Assembly: GCF_050496545.1 (NCBI RefSeq)
Contig: NZ_JBNVZV010000006.1
Span: 1-64,000, forward strand
DNA: 64,000 bases
Source: Phycicoccus avicenniae_A
Lineage (GTDB): Bacteria > Actinomycetota > Actinomycetes > Actinomycetales > Dermatophilaceae
Direction of reading: 5' to 3'
Part shown: positions 16,153 through 24,662 of the stretch, in pieces
Layout of the letters: the number at the start of each line of letters is the position of its first letter
Numbering within the stretch: the first letter of the stretch is position 1
The notes under the pieces: model-generated
Told to the model about the DNA's origin: nothing
The model's database searches: none
Seen by the model: the letters and a program-made list of their open reading frames with translations, nothing else
Program-made: the position numbers and the translations under genes

Positions 16153-18680
16153 CGCGGTTCGGGTAGCTCGAGGAGCTCCATCTCGTCGAACGGGATCGGG
16201 TCGGGCACACCGGCGGTGATGGTGCTGCCGTCGGCCCGGGTGCCGCCGATGTGCGGCTTCGGGCCGAGCGTGCCGTCGAGCCGGGGGCCCTGGCCGTCGA
16301 GCGGGCGAACCACCGCGGCGCCGGGGGCGACGACCACGGTCGCGCCGCGCACGTCGAGCGTCACGGGACCGTCGCCCTCCTCGACCACGAGCTCGATCTC
16401 GGTGGGGCGCACCGAGACCCGGATGCGGGTGCCGCGCCACGTGAGCCGGAAGGTGAGCGACGTCCAGCCGGTGGGGAGGCGCGGGTCGAGGTGCAGGCCG
16501 CCGTCGTGGTCGCGCATCCCGCCGAAGCCGCCGACGAGCGCCGCCCACACCCCGCCGGCCGACGCGACGTGCAGGCCGTCGACGGTGTTGCCGTGGAGGT
16601 TCGCGAGGTCCACGTACAGGGCGCGGCAGAAGTACTCGTAGGCGACGTCGCGGTACCCGACCTCGGCCGCGACGACGGACTGCACGACCGCCGACAGCGT
16701 GGAGTCGCCCGTGGTGATCGGGTCGTAGTACTCGAAGTCGGCGCGCTTCTCGGCGGCGCTGAACCGGTGCCCCTGCAGGTAGAGGGCGAGGACCACGTCG
16801 GCCTGCTTGAGCACCTGGAAGCGGTAGATCACGAGGGGGTGGTAGTGCAGCAGCAGGGGGCGCACCTCCATCGGGGTGCGGCTGAGGTCCCACACCTCGC
16901 GGTCGAGGAAGAAGTCGTCCTGCGGGTGGATGCCGAGCCCCTCGTCGAACGGGATGTGCATCCCGGCCGCGCACGCCCGCCACTCGGTGACCTCGTCGTC
17001 GGTGACCTCGAGGGTGCGGGCGAGGCGGGCCCACTCGTCGGGGTGCTCGTCGCGCACGCGCTCGGCGGCCAGCGCGGCCTGCTCGAGGGTGAAGCGGGCC
17101 ATCACGTTGGTGAAGAGGTTGTTGTTGACGACGGTCGTGTACTCGTCGGGGCCGGTGACGCCGTGGATGTGGAAGCTCGGCGAGCCGTTGCTGCGCCAGA
17201 AGCCGAGGTCGGCGTAGAAGCGGGCGGTCTCGACGAGCATCGCGAGCCCGTCGCGCAGGAGGAAGCCGGTGTCACCGGTGGCCGCCAGGTACTTCACGAG
17301 GGCGTGCGCGACGTCGGCGTCGATGTGCACCTGCGCCGTGCCCGCCGCGTAGTAGGCCGACGCCTCCTCGCCGTTGATGGTGCGCCACGGGAAGAGCGCG
17401 CCGCGCTGGGACATCTCGCGCGCACGGTCGCGGGCGGCGGGCAGCATCCGGCTGCGGAACAGCAGCAGGTTCCGGGCGAGCTGGGGCTGGGTGTAGGTGA
17501 GGAACGGCGCGACGTAGACCTCGCTGTCCCAGAAGTAGTGACCCTCGTACCCCGAGCCGGTCACGCCCTTGGCGGGCACGCCGTCGCGGTCGGCGCGCGA
17601 GCTGGCCTGGGCCAGGGTGAACAGGTTGAAGCGCACCGCCTGCTGCACCGCGTCCGCGTGCTCGTCGCCGGTCTCCGTCTCGACGTCGCTGCGGGCCCAG
17701 AAGCGGTCGAACCAGGCGCGCTGGCCCGCGTGTAGCGCGGCGACGGGATGACGGCCGGCGCGGTCGAGGGTCCGCTCGCACCGGTCGAGCAGCTCGCGCA
17801 CCGGCAGGCTGCGCGAGGTGTGGATGGCGACCCGCTTCTCGATGCGGATCGTGTGGCCCTCGCGCGCCTCGACGCGGTAGACGGTCTTGGCGAGGTCGTC
17901 GTCGGCCCGCACCACGACCTCGTGGGGGTCGGCGATCTCGACGCGGTGGTCGGCGGCGACGGTGACCGTCATCCCCGAGTTCGCGCACTGGTGGCCGAGG
18001 ACGAGCCGGTCCTCGTCGGCGGTGTGCAGCCGGGGGAGCAGGACCCGGCCCTCGAAGGCGCCCGCCTTGCGCGGGTCGGCCAGCGCCACGCGGCTGGCCG
18101 CCGGCTCGTGGTACTCGTCCTCGCCGTCCTGGCGGTTGAGCAGCTGGGAGGAGACGACGACCGGCGCGTCGCCGGACACCATCGTCACCTCGAGGGTGAG
18201 CAGCGCGAGGTGCCGCTCGGTCATCGAGACCATCCGCGTCGACTCCACGCGGACCCGCTTGCCCGACGGCGTGCGCCACAGGAGCGAGCGGCGCAGGATG
18301 CCGTCGCGCAGGTCGAGGCTGCGCTCGTAATCCTCGAGGTCGGCCTGCCCGACCACGAGCGGCTCGTCGTCGACGTAGACCTTCATCAGCTTGGCGTCGG
18401 GGACGTTGACGATCGTCTGGCCGGTGCGAGCGAACCCGTAGGCGCCCTCGGCGTGCCGGATGGGCCAGGTCTCGTGGAAGCCGTTGACGTAGGTGCCGTG
18501 CTCGTGGACCTCGCGCCCCTCCTCGGGGTTGCCGCGCATCCCGATGTAGCCGTTGGCCACCGCGAAGAGCGTCTCGCTGACACCGAGCTCGTCGAGGTCG
18601 GGCGTGCGCTCGACGAGGCGCCAGGGGTCGGCGGGGAAGCGGGTGCGGTCGACCGGGTCCGGGCCGACCGTGCCGGCCAT
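16149..18680 (-). CDS. Glycoside hydrolase family 65 disaccharide phosphorylase
   Basis: An 843-residue GH65 enzyme of the maltose/trehalose/kojibiose phosphorylase type. The N-terminal beta-sandwich (ETLFAVANGYIGMRGNPEEG) is followed by a linker and the alpha/alpha-barrel with WDSEVYVAPF, the general-acid Glu at 513 in GVTGPDEYTTV, and KQADVVLALYL, which is typical of the phosphate site. The product would be beta-glucose 1-phosphate, which the next gene upstream, a beta-phosphoglucomutase-like HAD, can isomerise. ATG at 18680 overlaps that gene's stop by one base (TGATG), so translation is coupled. The disaccharide cannot be read from sequence; trehalose or maltose would fit the GlgE-pathway genes elsewhere in the window. 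Confidence 0.9.
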   Translation of the reverse strand: MAGTVGPDPVDRTRFPADPWRLVERTPDLDELGVSETLFAVANGYIGMRGNPEEGREVHEHGTYVNGFHETWPIRHAEGAYGFARTGQTIVNVPDAKLMKVYVDDEPLVVGQADLEDYERSLDLRDGILRRSLLWRTPSGKRVRVESTRMVSMTERHLALLTLEVTMVSGDAPVVVSSQLLNRQDGEDEYHEPAASRVALADPRKAGAFEGRVLLPRLHTADEDRLVLGHQCANSGMTVTVAADHRVEIADPHEVVVRADDDLAKTVYRVEAREGHTIRIEKRVAIHTSRSLPVRELLDRCERTLDRAGRHPVAALHAGQRAWFDRFWARSDVETETGDEHADAVQQAVRFNLFTLAQASSRADRDGVPAKGVTGSGYEGHYFWDSEVYVAPFLTYTQPQLARNLLLFRSRMLPAARDRAREMSQRGALFPWRTINGEEASAYYAAGTAQVHIDADVAHALVKYLAATGDTGFLLRDGLAMLVETARFYADLGFWRSNGSPSFHIHGVTGPDEYTTVVNNNLFTNVMARFTLEQAALAAERVRDEHPDEWARLARTLEVTDDEVTEWRACAAGMHIPFDEGLGIHPQDDFFLDREVWDLSRTPMEVRPLLLHYHPLVIYRFQVLKQADVVLALYLQGHRFSAAEKRADFEYYDPITTGDSTLSAVVQSVVAAEVGYRDVAYEYFCRALYVDLANLHGNTVDGLHVASAGGVWAALVGGFGGMRDHDGGLHLDPRLPTGWTSLTFRLTWRGTRIRVSVRPTEIELVVEEGDGPVTLDVRGATVVVAPGAAVVRPLDGQGPRLDGTLGPKPHIGGTRADGSTITAGVPDPIPFDEMELLELPEPR

Positions 18681-19435
18681 CACGCGAGGTCCCCGAGGTC
18701 CGGGACGACCAGGTGCGCGCCGGCGGCGGTCAGCGCCGCCTCGCCCGCGCCGCGGTCGACACCGACGACGAGCCCGAACGCACCCGCCGCGCCGGCGCGC
18801 ACGCCGGAGACGGCGTCCTCGACGACGACGGCCTCGCCCGGGGCGGCGCCGCACTCGCGCGCGGCGTGGAGGAAGGTGTCGGGGGCGGGCTTGCCCGGCA
18901 GCCCGAGCGCGGCCGCGACCCGGCCGTCGACCACGGTGACGAACCGGTCGGTGAGCCCGGCCGCGTCGAGGACGGCGGGCGCGTTGGCCGAGGACGACAC
19001 GACGGCCAGCGGGACCCCGAGGTCGCGCAGGTGGTCGAGCAGGGCGACCGAGCCCGGGTAGGGGCGCACGCCGTCGCGCTCGAGCACGGTGGTGAACGCC
19101 TCGTTCTTGCGGTTCCCGAGGCCGCAGACGGTCTCGGCGTCCGGCGGGTCCGCGGGGGACCCCTGCGGCAGCGTGATGCCCCGTGCGGCCAGCAGGTCGG
19201 CGACGCCCTCGTACCGGGGCTTGCCGTCGACGTGCGCGAAGTAGTCGGCGTCGGTGTACGGCGAGGTGTCAGCGTGCTCGAAACCGGTTCTGCCGGTGTC
19301 GATCCCGGAGAAGAAGGCGCCGAACATCTCGGCCCAGGCCGCCATGTGCACCTCGGCGGTGGGGGTGAGCACACCGTCGAGGTCGAAGAGCACGGCGGCG
19401 TGCGAGCGCCAGGCCACGTTTCTCGAGCCGTTCAT
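18680..19435 (-). CDS. HAD-family beta-phosphoglucomutase-like enzyme
   Basis: A 251-residue HAD-IA protein. Motif I FDLDGVLTP has the nucleophile Asp18 and Asp20; the cap domain follows (AWAEMFGAFF, GKPRYEGVADLL); motif II is AVVSSSANAP, motif III LGLPGKPAPDTFL and motif IV VVEDAVSGVRAG. Family members that follow GH65 genes convert beta-glucose 1-phosphate to glucose 6-phosphate. ATG at 19435 has a TAGCGT box 7 nt upstream; an in-frame GTG at 19444 would fall inside that box. Confidence 0.88.
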   Translation of the reverse strand: MNGSRNVAWRSHAAVLFDLDGVLTPTAEVHMAAWAEMFGAFFSGIDTGRTGFEHADTSPYTDADYFAHVDGKPRYEGVADLLAARGITLPQGSPADPPDAETVCGLGNRKNEAFTTVLERDGVRPYPGSVALLDHLRDLGVPLAVVSSSANAPAVLDAAGLTDRFVTVVDGRVAAALGLPGKPAPDTFLHAARECGAAPGEAVVVEDAVSGVRAGAAGAFGLVVGVDRGAGEAALTAAGAHLVVPDLGDLA

Positions 19436-19442
19436 CCGACCC

Positions 19443-19448
19443 ACGCTA
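19443..19448 (-). promoter_or_regulatory. Leaderless -10 element (TAGCGT)
   Basis: On the minus strand TAGCGT precedes the ATG at 19435 by 7 nt and would drive the HAD-GH65 operon. Confidence 0.45.
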
Positions 19449-19495
19449 GGGACTGTGGGGCCGAGACACCGAATCAGCCACGCCGGAGCACGCAG

Positions 19496-19501
19496 TAGCG
19501 T
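19496..19501 (+). promoter_or_regulatory. Leaderless -10 element (TAGCGT)
   Basis: TAGCGT ends 7 nt before the GTG at 19509. It is back to back with the divergent box at 19443-19448. Confidence 0.45.
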
Positions 19502-19508
19502 CTAGGCC

Positions 19509-20024
19509 GTGAGCGAGCCGGTCCGCCTCCCCTTCGACCCCATCGAACGGGCGCGCGAGCTGTGGGTCCGGCGGTGGGGCGAGGACTCCCGGGCGGGGTC
19601 GATGGCCACCGCCACCTCCGTCATGCGCGTCCAGCAGCTGCTGCTCGCCCGCTTCGACGCCATCGCCGGACGGCACGGCCTGACCTTCGCGCGCTACGAG
19701 TGCCTCGTGCTCCTCGCCTTCAGCCGCGAGGGCCGGCTCTCGATGTCGCGGATCGGCGAGCGGCTCATGGTGCACCCGACGAGCGCGACGAACATCGTCC
19801 AGCGGCTCGTCGCGCAGGGGCTCGTCGAGCGCGTCCCGAACCCGGCCGACCGGCGCGGCGCGTTCGCCGTGGTCACCGACGCCGGCCGGGAGGCGATGGA
19901 GGCCGTGACCGCCGACCTCGAGGCCGCCGACTTCGGTCTCGGCATGCTCGACGCGCAGCAGCACGACGTCCTGTTCTCCCTGTTGCGGGAGGTGCGCGTG
20001 GGGGCGCGCGACTTCACTCCCTGA
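19509..20024 (+). CDS. MarR-family transcriptional regulator
   Basis: A 171-residue winged-helix regulator. Dimerisation helices come first (IERARELWVRRWG, MATATSVMRVQQLLL), then the HTH RLSMSRIGERLMVHPTSATN and the wing LVERVPNPADRRGAFAVVTD. Members bind short palindromes and respond to small ligands. It is divergent from the HAD-GH65 operon, which is a possible target. No palindrome of MarR type is obvious in the 73-bp gap. Confidence 0.9.
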   Translation: MSEPVRLPFDPIERARELWVRRWGEDSRAGSMATATSVMRVQQLLLARFDAIAGRHGLTFARYECLVLLAFSREGRLSMSRIGERLMVHPTSATNIVQRLVAQGLVERVPNPADRRGAFAVVTDAGREAMEAVTADLEAADFGLGMLDAQQHDVLFSLLREVRVGARDFTP

Positions 20025-20127
20025 GCGGCGGGATTTGTCCGGGCCCCCGGGCGTTTGTCATCGTGGAGGGTACGTCGCACCCCCGGACCTCGCCTCCGGG
20101 AGCCCCGGACCGAAGGACCCAGACCCC

Positions 20128-20787
20128 ATGCCCAAGCTCCTCACGCGCGTCGCCGGTGCGCTGCTGGCCCTCCTCGGGCTCGCGCTCACCGTGCTCGGCG
20201 TGTGGTTCGCGACCCGCCTCGGCGGGTCGGGGACGGCCGAGTTCACCGCCCGCCCGACGGCCGGCAAGCCCGTCGTCATCCCGCCCGACGTGCTCAACCG
20301 CGTCGATGCCGACGTCGTCGTCACCGCACGGCCGAGCACCGGCGGCAGCGTGTGGATGGCGCTGGCCAACCCCTCCGACGCCCGCGACGTCCTCGGCGAC
20401 GCCCAGCGCGTCGAGGTGACCGGCGTCTCGGTCCGTGACTGGGCCCTCACCACCAGCAGCCGCGGCTCCGGCCCGGCGCCGACCCTCGGCACCGCGGACC
20501 TGTGGCGGCTCCAGGACGACGCCGAGGGCCCCGTCACCCTCACCGTCGAGCAGGCCGACGCGCCGGAGACGCTCGTCATCGCCGCCGACGACGGGTCGGT
20601 CGCGTCCGTGACGCTGCGCGTCGTCGACAAGACGTGGTTCGTCGAGTCCGTCGTCGCCGCGCTCGTCGGCCTCTTCCTCCTCGCGGCCGGCGCCGTGCTC
20701 CTCTGGCCCCGCCGCCCGCACCACACCACCACCGAGTCCCCGACCACCGAGCACCCGACCACCGAGCACCAGGAGGTCGCTCCGTGA
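20128..20787 (+). CDS. Bitopic membrane protein with Thr/Glu/Pro repeat tail
   Basis: A 219-residue protein with a membrane helix at about 7-30 (AGALLALLGLALTVLGVWFA), an extracytoplasmic beta-rich domain, a second helix at 178-198 (SVVAALVGLFLLAAGAVLLW) and a short tail of TTE-S/H-P repeats. The following lipoprotein gene overlaps its stop as GTGA, so the two probably act together at the membrane surface. I recognise the pair as recurrent in actinobacteria but know no function. ATG at 20128 gives a proper first helix. The 103 bp upstream hold no clear promoter. Confidence 0.75.
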   Translation: MPKLLTRVAGALLALLGLALTVLGVWFATRLGGSGTAEFTARPTAGKPVVIPPDVLNRVDADVVVTARPSTGGSVWMALANPSDARDVLGDAQRVEVTGVSVRDWALTTSSRGSGPAPTLGTADLWRLQDDAEGPVTLTVEQADAPETLVIAADDGSVASVTLRVVDKTWFVESVVAALVGLFLLAAGAVLLWPRRPHHTTTESPTTEHPTTEHQEVAP

Positions 20788-21788
20788 CCCGCCCCACCCG
20801 ACGTGTCCTCGCCGCTACCGCGGCCGCCCTCGCCCTCACCACCTCCGCGTGCGGCACGACCGACGCCCTCGTCGGCCTGCACCCGGCCCCCTCCGAGAAG
20901 GCCGTCGCGGCGCCCCTCGACGCCGAGGGTGCCACCGCCATCGCGAGCCGGCTGCTCGCGGGCGCGCAGGCCGCCGCCACCACGAAGGGCGAGAAGGGCA
21001 AGGCCGCCCGTGCCGCCGTGATGTCGGGCGACGCCCTGACCTTCGCCGACGCCGCGGCCGCCCGGAGCGCCGCCGGCGGAACCGAGAGCGCCCTCGCGAA
21101 GGAGCCGAGGCCCACGGTGCTCGCGCAGTCCCGCGGCCGGGAGTGGCCGCGGGCCATCCTCGCCACCACGCTGGACGAGGCGACCAGCACCCAGTACCTC
21201 CACGTCATGGTGTCCGGCTCGCCGGACGCGCCGTTCCGCATCACCTCCTCGGTCCCGATGCTGGCCGGGGCCGAGCTGCCCGGCCTCGGGTCGCAGGAGA
21301 CCGGGGCGCCCTTCGTGAAGGTCGCCGACGGCGAGGGCCTCGCGATGACCCCCGAGAAGGCCTTCGGCGCCTACGCGGCCGGGCTGGCCCGCCCGGCCCC
21401 GAAGAAGGCGCCGGCCGGTGTCTCGGTCGACGACCCGTTCGGCACGGCGCTGGGCCAGTCCGCGGCCGTCCAGACCAAGGCCCTGGGCAAGCTCGCGACC
21501 TTCACCCAGAAGCACACCCCGACGCTCAAGAGCGCCGTCGCCTTCCGGCTCGCCGACGGCGGCGTCGTGGCCTTCGGGATGATGAGCCGCGCCGACACGA
21601 TCGCCGTGCGTGCCGGTGCCAAGGAGCTCGTGCTGCCCAAGCGCTACGCGAGCCTCGTCGGCGAGAGCAAGGTCCAGAAGTCGATGACGCTGACCAGCCT
21701 CGAGCCGGTGGCGCTCGTCGTGCCCGCCGACGGCGACGTGAGCGCCATCGCCGCCACCGAGCTGCTCGTGGGCGGCAAGGGATCCTGA
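20784..21788 (+). CDS. Lipoprotein of the DUF8094 type
   Basis: A 334-residue lipoprotein. The signal peptide RRVLAATAAALALTTSAC ends in a lipobox with Cys at 23. The mature part is rich in Ala/Lys and has the sequence LAQSRGREWPRAILATTLDE and VAFGMMSRADTIAV, which resemble a large actinobacterial secreted family. Start GTG overlaps the previous stop. No enzymatic motif is seen; a binding or scaffold role for the membrane partner is inference. Confidence 0.75.
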   Translation: MTRPTRRVLAATAAALALTTSACGTTDALVGLHPAPSEKAVAAPLDAEGATAIASRLLAGAQAAATTKGEKGKAARAAVMSGDALTFADAAAARSAAGGTESALAKEPRPTVLAQSRGREWPRAILATTLDEATSTQYLHVMVSGSPDAPFRITSSVPMLAGAELPGLGSQETGAPFVKVADGEGLAMTPEKAFGAYAAGLARPAPKKAPAGVSVDDPFGTALGQSAAVQTKALGKLATFTQKHTPTLKSAVAFRLADGGVVAFGMMSRADTIAVRAGAKELVLPKRYASLVGESKVQKSMTLTSLEPVALVVPADGDVSAIAATELLVGGKGS

Positions 21789-21831
21789 CCCCCTGCGCGA
21801 CGCCGCGACCGGACTGCGGGAGAATCCGAGC

Positions 21832-22818
21832 ATGACGCAGACACCCGACCCCGCCGGCACCCGCGGTGCCGTCGACCTCTCCGCCGTCACGGCGATGACG
21901 ACCCCCGGCGCGGCGACCGCCGGTGCGCCGCCGGCCGCCGCGGCCGGGGCCCCGGGTGCGGGCGCGCCGGCCGCCGTCCCGGAGGGACTGGTCGTCGAGG
22001 TCACGCCGGAGAACCTCCAGCAGGCGCTGACCCGCACCGTGCAGGTCGCCGGGCTGCTCGTCCTCTGGTCCTCGGGCCACCCGCAGACCCGCCAGCTCCT
22101 CGACACCGTCGCCCGGGTCGCCGCGCGCCAGGACGGCCGGGTGCTGGTGCTCACCGCCGACCTCACCGGCCACCCCGAGCTGCTCCAGGCCTTCCAGCCG
22201 CTGCTCGTGCAGGCCTTCGGCCAGGCCACCGTGCCGGCCACCTTCGGCCTGCTCCAGGGCCAGCCGGTGCCACTGTTCCCGGGCGTCGCCGACGAGCAGC
22301 AGGTCGGCCAGGCCGTCGAGCAGCTGCTCCAGGCGGCCGTCCAGAACGGCATCACCGGGCGGCTCGACCTCGCGCCGGTGGAGGGTGAGGACGAGGACGA
22401 GGAGCTGCCGCCGCTGCACCAGGCGGCCTACGACGCCATCGAGCGCGGCGACCTCGCGGCCGCCGCGACGGCCTACGAGCAGGCGCTCGCCGCGAACGAG
22501 AAGGACGAGGACGCCCGGCTCGGGCTGGCCCAGGTGCGGCTGATGCAGCGCACCGAGGGGGTCGACCTCACCGCCGCCCGCGCGGCGGCGGCCGCCGACC
22601 CCGCCGACGTCGAGGCCGCCGTCGTCGTGGCCGACCTCGACGTGCTCGGCGGCCATGTCGAGGACGCCTTCGCCCGGCTGCTCGACCTCGTGCGCACCAG
22701 TGCGGGGGAGGAGCGCGAGCGCGCCCGGACCCACCTCCTCGAGCTGTTCGCGGTCGTCGGCGCACAGGACGAGCGCGTGCGCAAGGGGCGCACCGCGCTC
22801 ATGAGCGCCCTCTTCTGA
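21832..22818 (+). CDS. Thioredoxin-fold/TPR protein, CnoX (YbbN)-like
   Basis: A 328-residue co-chaperone-like protein. After a flexible Ala/Gly/Pro-rich N-terminal 45 residues comes a thioredoxin fold (VAGLLVLWSSGHPQTRQLLD) without the CXXC active site, then EEDELPPLHQA-type linker and TPR helices (AAYDAIERGDLAAAATAYEQ, ARLGLAQVRLMQ). CnoX proteins hold unfolded substrates and pass them to chaperones; actinobacterial members lack the redox Cys as here. The next gene starts 2 nt after its stop. Confidence 0.88.
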   Translation: MTQTPDPAGTRGAVDLSAVTAMTTPGAATAGAPPAAAAGAPGAGAPAAVPEGLVVEVTPENLQQALTRTVQVAGLLVLWSSGHPQTRQLLDTVARVAARQDGRVLVLTADLTGHPELLQAFQPLLVQAFGQATVPATFGLLQGQPVPLFPGVADEQQVGQAVEQLLQAAVQNGITGRLDLAPVEGEDEDEELPPLHQAAYDAIERGDLAAAATAYEQALAANEKDEDARLGLAQVRLMQRTEGVDLTAARAAAAADPADVEAAVVVADLDVLGGHVEDAFARLLDLVRTSAGEERERARTHLLELFAVVGAQDERVRKGRTALMSALF

Positions 22819-22820
22819 GC

Positions 22821-23879
22821 GTGCCGCCCGAGCTCGTCGACGGCCGCGTCCGGTTCCGGTACGCGGCCGACGACCCGACCGTCACGGGGGTCGCCCTCGA
22901 CTGCGACCGTGCCGTCGAGGGTTCCCGCGCCCTGACGCGCGACGACGACGCGCCGGACTGGGCGCTCGACCTGCCGCAGCCCGCCCTGGACCGCGTCGAG
23001 TACCGGTACGCCGTGGAGCGGGAGTCCGGGACCGAGGTCGTCCTCGACCCCGACAACCCGTGCACCGTGCCCACCGCGTTCGGGGACCGCTCGGTCCTCG
23101 AGCTGCCCGGCTACGAGCGGCCGTGGTGGCTGGACGCGCCGGTCGTCGAGGGGCGGTACACGACGATGGCCCTCGCCGGGGAGACCGCCGACGAGGTGCC
23201 GGTCGACGTCTGGTCGCCCGAGGACCTCGCCGACGACGAGCCCGCCCCGCTGCTGCTCGTCCACGACGGCCCCGAGTACGACCGGCTCGCGGCCGTGACC
23301 CGGTTCAGTGCGGCGCACGTGGCGGCCGGCTCGCTGCCCCCGCACCGTGTGGCGCTGACCCACCCCGTGCTGCGCGACGCGTGGTACTCGGGCTCCCCGC
23401 AGTACCTGCGCACGGTCGCCGACGCGGGGCTGGAGCGCATCGGCGAGCGGTTCGCCGTCGACCGTCCGGTCGTGGTGCTCGGCGCCAGCCTCGGCGGGCT
23501 CACCGCGCTGCTCCTCGGGATGATGGCCGCACCACGCGTCGGTGGCGTCGTGGCGCAGTCGGGGTCGTTCTTCCAGGTGCGCCACGACGAGGCCGAGAGC
23601 GGGTTCCCGTTCTTCGGCCGGATCTCGCGCTCGGTGCAGGCCGTCCTCGACATGCGGCACGCCGACCACCCCCTCGTCGTCGGGATGACCTGTGGCGCAC
23701 GGGAGGAGAACGCCGCGAACAACCGCGACATGGCCGCCGCGCTGACCCGCGCCGGCCACGACGTGCGCTACCGCGAGGTCGCCGACCTGCACAACTACAC
23801 GGCGTGGCGCGACGCCCTCGACCCGACCCTCACCGACGTCCTGCGGACGGTGTGGTCCTCGGAGGGCGCGCCCGGGTGA
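22821..23879 (+). CDS. Alpha/beta-hydrolase, Fes-like esterase with N-terminal E-set domain
   Basis: A 352-residue protein. Residues 1-95 form an immunoglobulin-like E-set domain (GRVRFRYAADDPTVTGVALD), as in enterochelin esterases. The hydrolase domain follows: LLVHDGPEYDR, nucleophile elbow VVLGASLGGLTALLLG at about 215-230, and a late His in VADLHNYTAWRDAL. It probably cleaves esters or amides of a peptide or siderophore-like substrate. GTG at 22821 is 2 nt after the previous stop. It precedes a second esterase and an ATP-grasp enzyme, so the three may process one compound. Confidence 0.82.
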   Translation: MPPELVDGRVRFRYAADDPTVTGVALDCDRAVEGSRALTRDDDAPDWALDLPQPALDRVEYRYAVERESGTEVVLDPDNPCTVPTAFGDRSVLELPGYERPWWLDAPVVEGRYTTMALAGETADEVPVDVWSPEDLADDEPAPLLLVHDGPEYDRLAAVTRFSAAHVAAGSLPPHRVALTHPVLRDAWYSGSPQYLRTVADAGLERIGERFAVDRPVVVLGASLGGLTALLLGMMAAPRVGGVVAQSGSFFQVRHDEAESGFPFFGRISRSVQAVLDMRHADHPLVVGMTCGAREENAANNRDMAAALTRAGHDVRYREVADLHNYTAWRDALDPTLTDVLRTVWSSEGAPG

Positions 23880-23887
23880 CCCGCCGC

Positions 23888-23893
23888 TAGGGT
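23888..23893 (+). promoter_or_regulatory. Leaderless -10 element (TAGGGT)
   Basis: TAGGGT ends 8 nt before the ATG at 23902, so the second esterase and ATP-grasp genes have their own promoter. Confidence 0.5.
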
Positions 23894-23901
23894 CGTGCGG
23901 C

Positions 23902-24648
23902 ATGGAGCAGCGCAGCGTCCGGCTCGGGGTGCCCGGTCACGACGCCGACCTCGAGGTCGTGCGGTACGGGCACTGGGGCCGGCCGGTCCTGCTCTTCCCG
24001 TCGGAGGCCGGCGCCGCCCGGGACGCCGAGGGCAACGGGATGCTCGACACCGTCGCGCCGCTGGTCGAGGCCGGCCGGATGAGTCTCTTCTGCCTCGACT
24101 CCCTCGACGGCTGGAGCTGGTCGGACTCCTCGCTGCCCACCGAGGAGCGCGCCCGTCGGGCCGGCGCCTACACGTCCTGGCTCTCCGAGCGCGTGCTCCC
24201 GTGGGTGCAGGGCGAGAGCGGCGGCAGCAGCGACCTCGTGGCCGTCGGGCCCTCGCTCGGGGCGTACCACGCGGTGCACCTGGCCCTGACCCGCGCCGAC
24301 GTCGTGCCGCTGGCCATCGGCCTCTCCGGCAACTACGACCCCACGACGTGGAACGGCTGGGGCGACCTCGGCGACGCCACGTACTTCGCCAACCCGAGCG
24401 CGTACGTCGCGAACGCCGACGGCGACCACCTCGACTGGTTGCGCTCGCGCGTCTCCATCCTGCTCGTCGTGGGGGAGGGGCCGTTCGAGGTCTCACCCAC
24501 ACGCTCCCTGCCCGCCACCCGTGAGTTCGCGGACGTGCTCTCCCGCAAGGGAATCCGCCACGAGCTCGACGTCTGGGGCCACGACAGCGCCCACGACTGG
24601 CCCTGGTGGCAGCGCCAGCTCGCCCACCACCTGCCCCGTTTCGTCTGA
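23902..24648 (+). CDS. Esterase-family alpha/beta-hydrolase
   Basis: A 248-residue protein of the putative-esterase (D-type) family. PVLLFPSEAGAARDAEGNGM is the oxyanion-loop region, FCLDSLDGWSWSD follows, and the nucleophile is in LVAVGPSLGAYHAVHLALT at about 113-131. The C-terminal HDSAHDWPWWQRQLAHHLP supplies the His. A very similar gene order, esterase then ATP-grasp, recurs in actinobacteria to my recollection, but no substrate is known to me. Confidence 0.82.
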   Translation: MEQRSVRLGVPGHDADLEVVRYGHWGRPVLLFPSEAGAARDAEGNGMLDTVAPLVEAGRMSLFCLDSLDGWSWSDSSLPTEERARRAGAYTSWLSERVLPWVQGESGGSSDLVAVGPSLGAYHAVHLALTRADVVPLAIGLSGNYDPTTWNGWGDLGDATYFANPSAYVANADGDHLDWLRSRVSILLVVGEGPFEVSPTRSLPATREFADVLSRKGIRHELDVWGHDSAHDWPWWQRQLAHHLPRFV

Positions 24649-24662
24649 CCGGAAGGACCTCC

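Noticed and set aside
15181..17034. Long minus-strand open frame covering the GNAT and GH65 ends
   Set aside because: Arg/Pro-rich composition without any domain, and it overlaps two well-identified genes.
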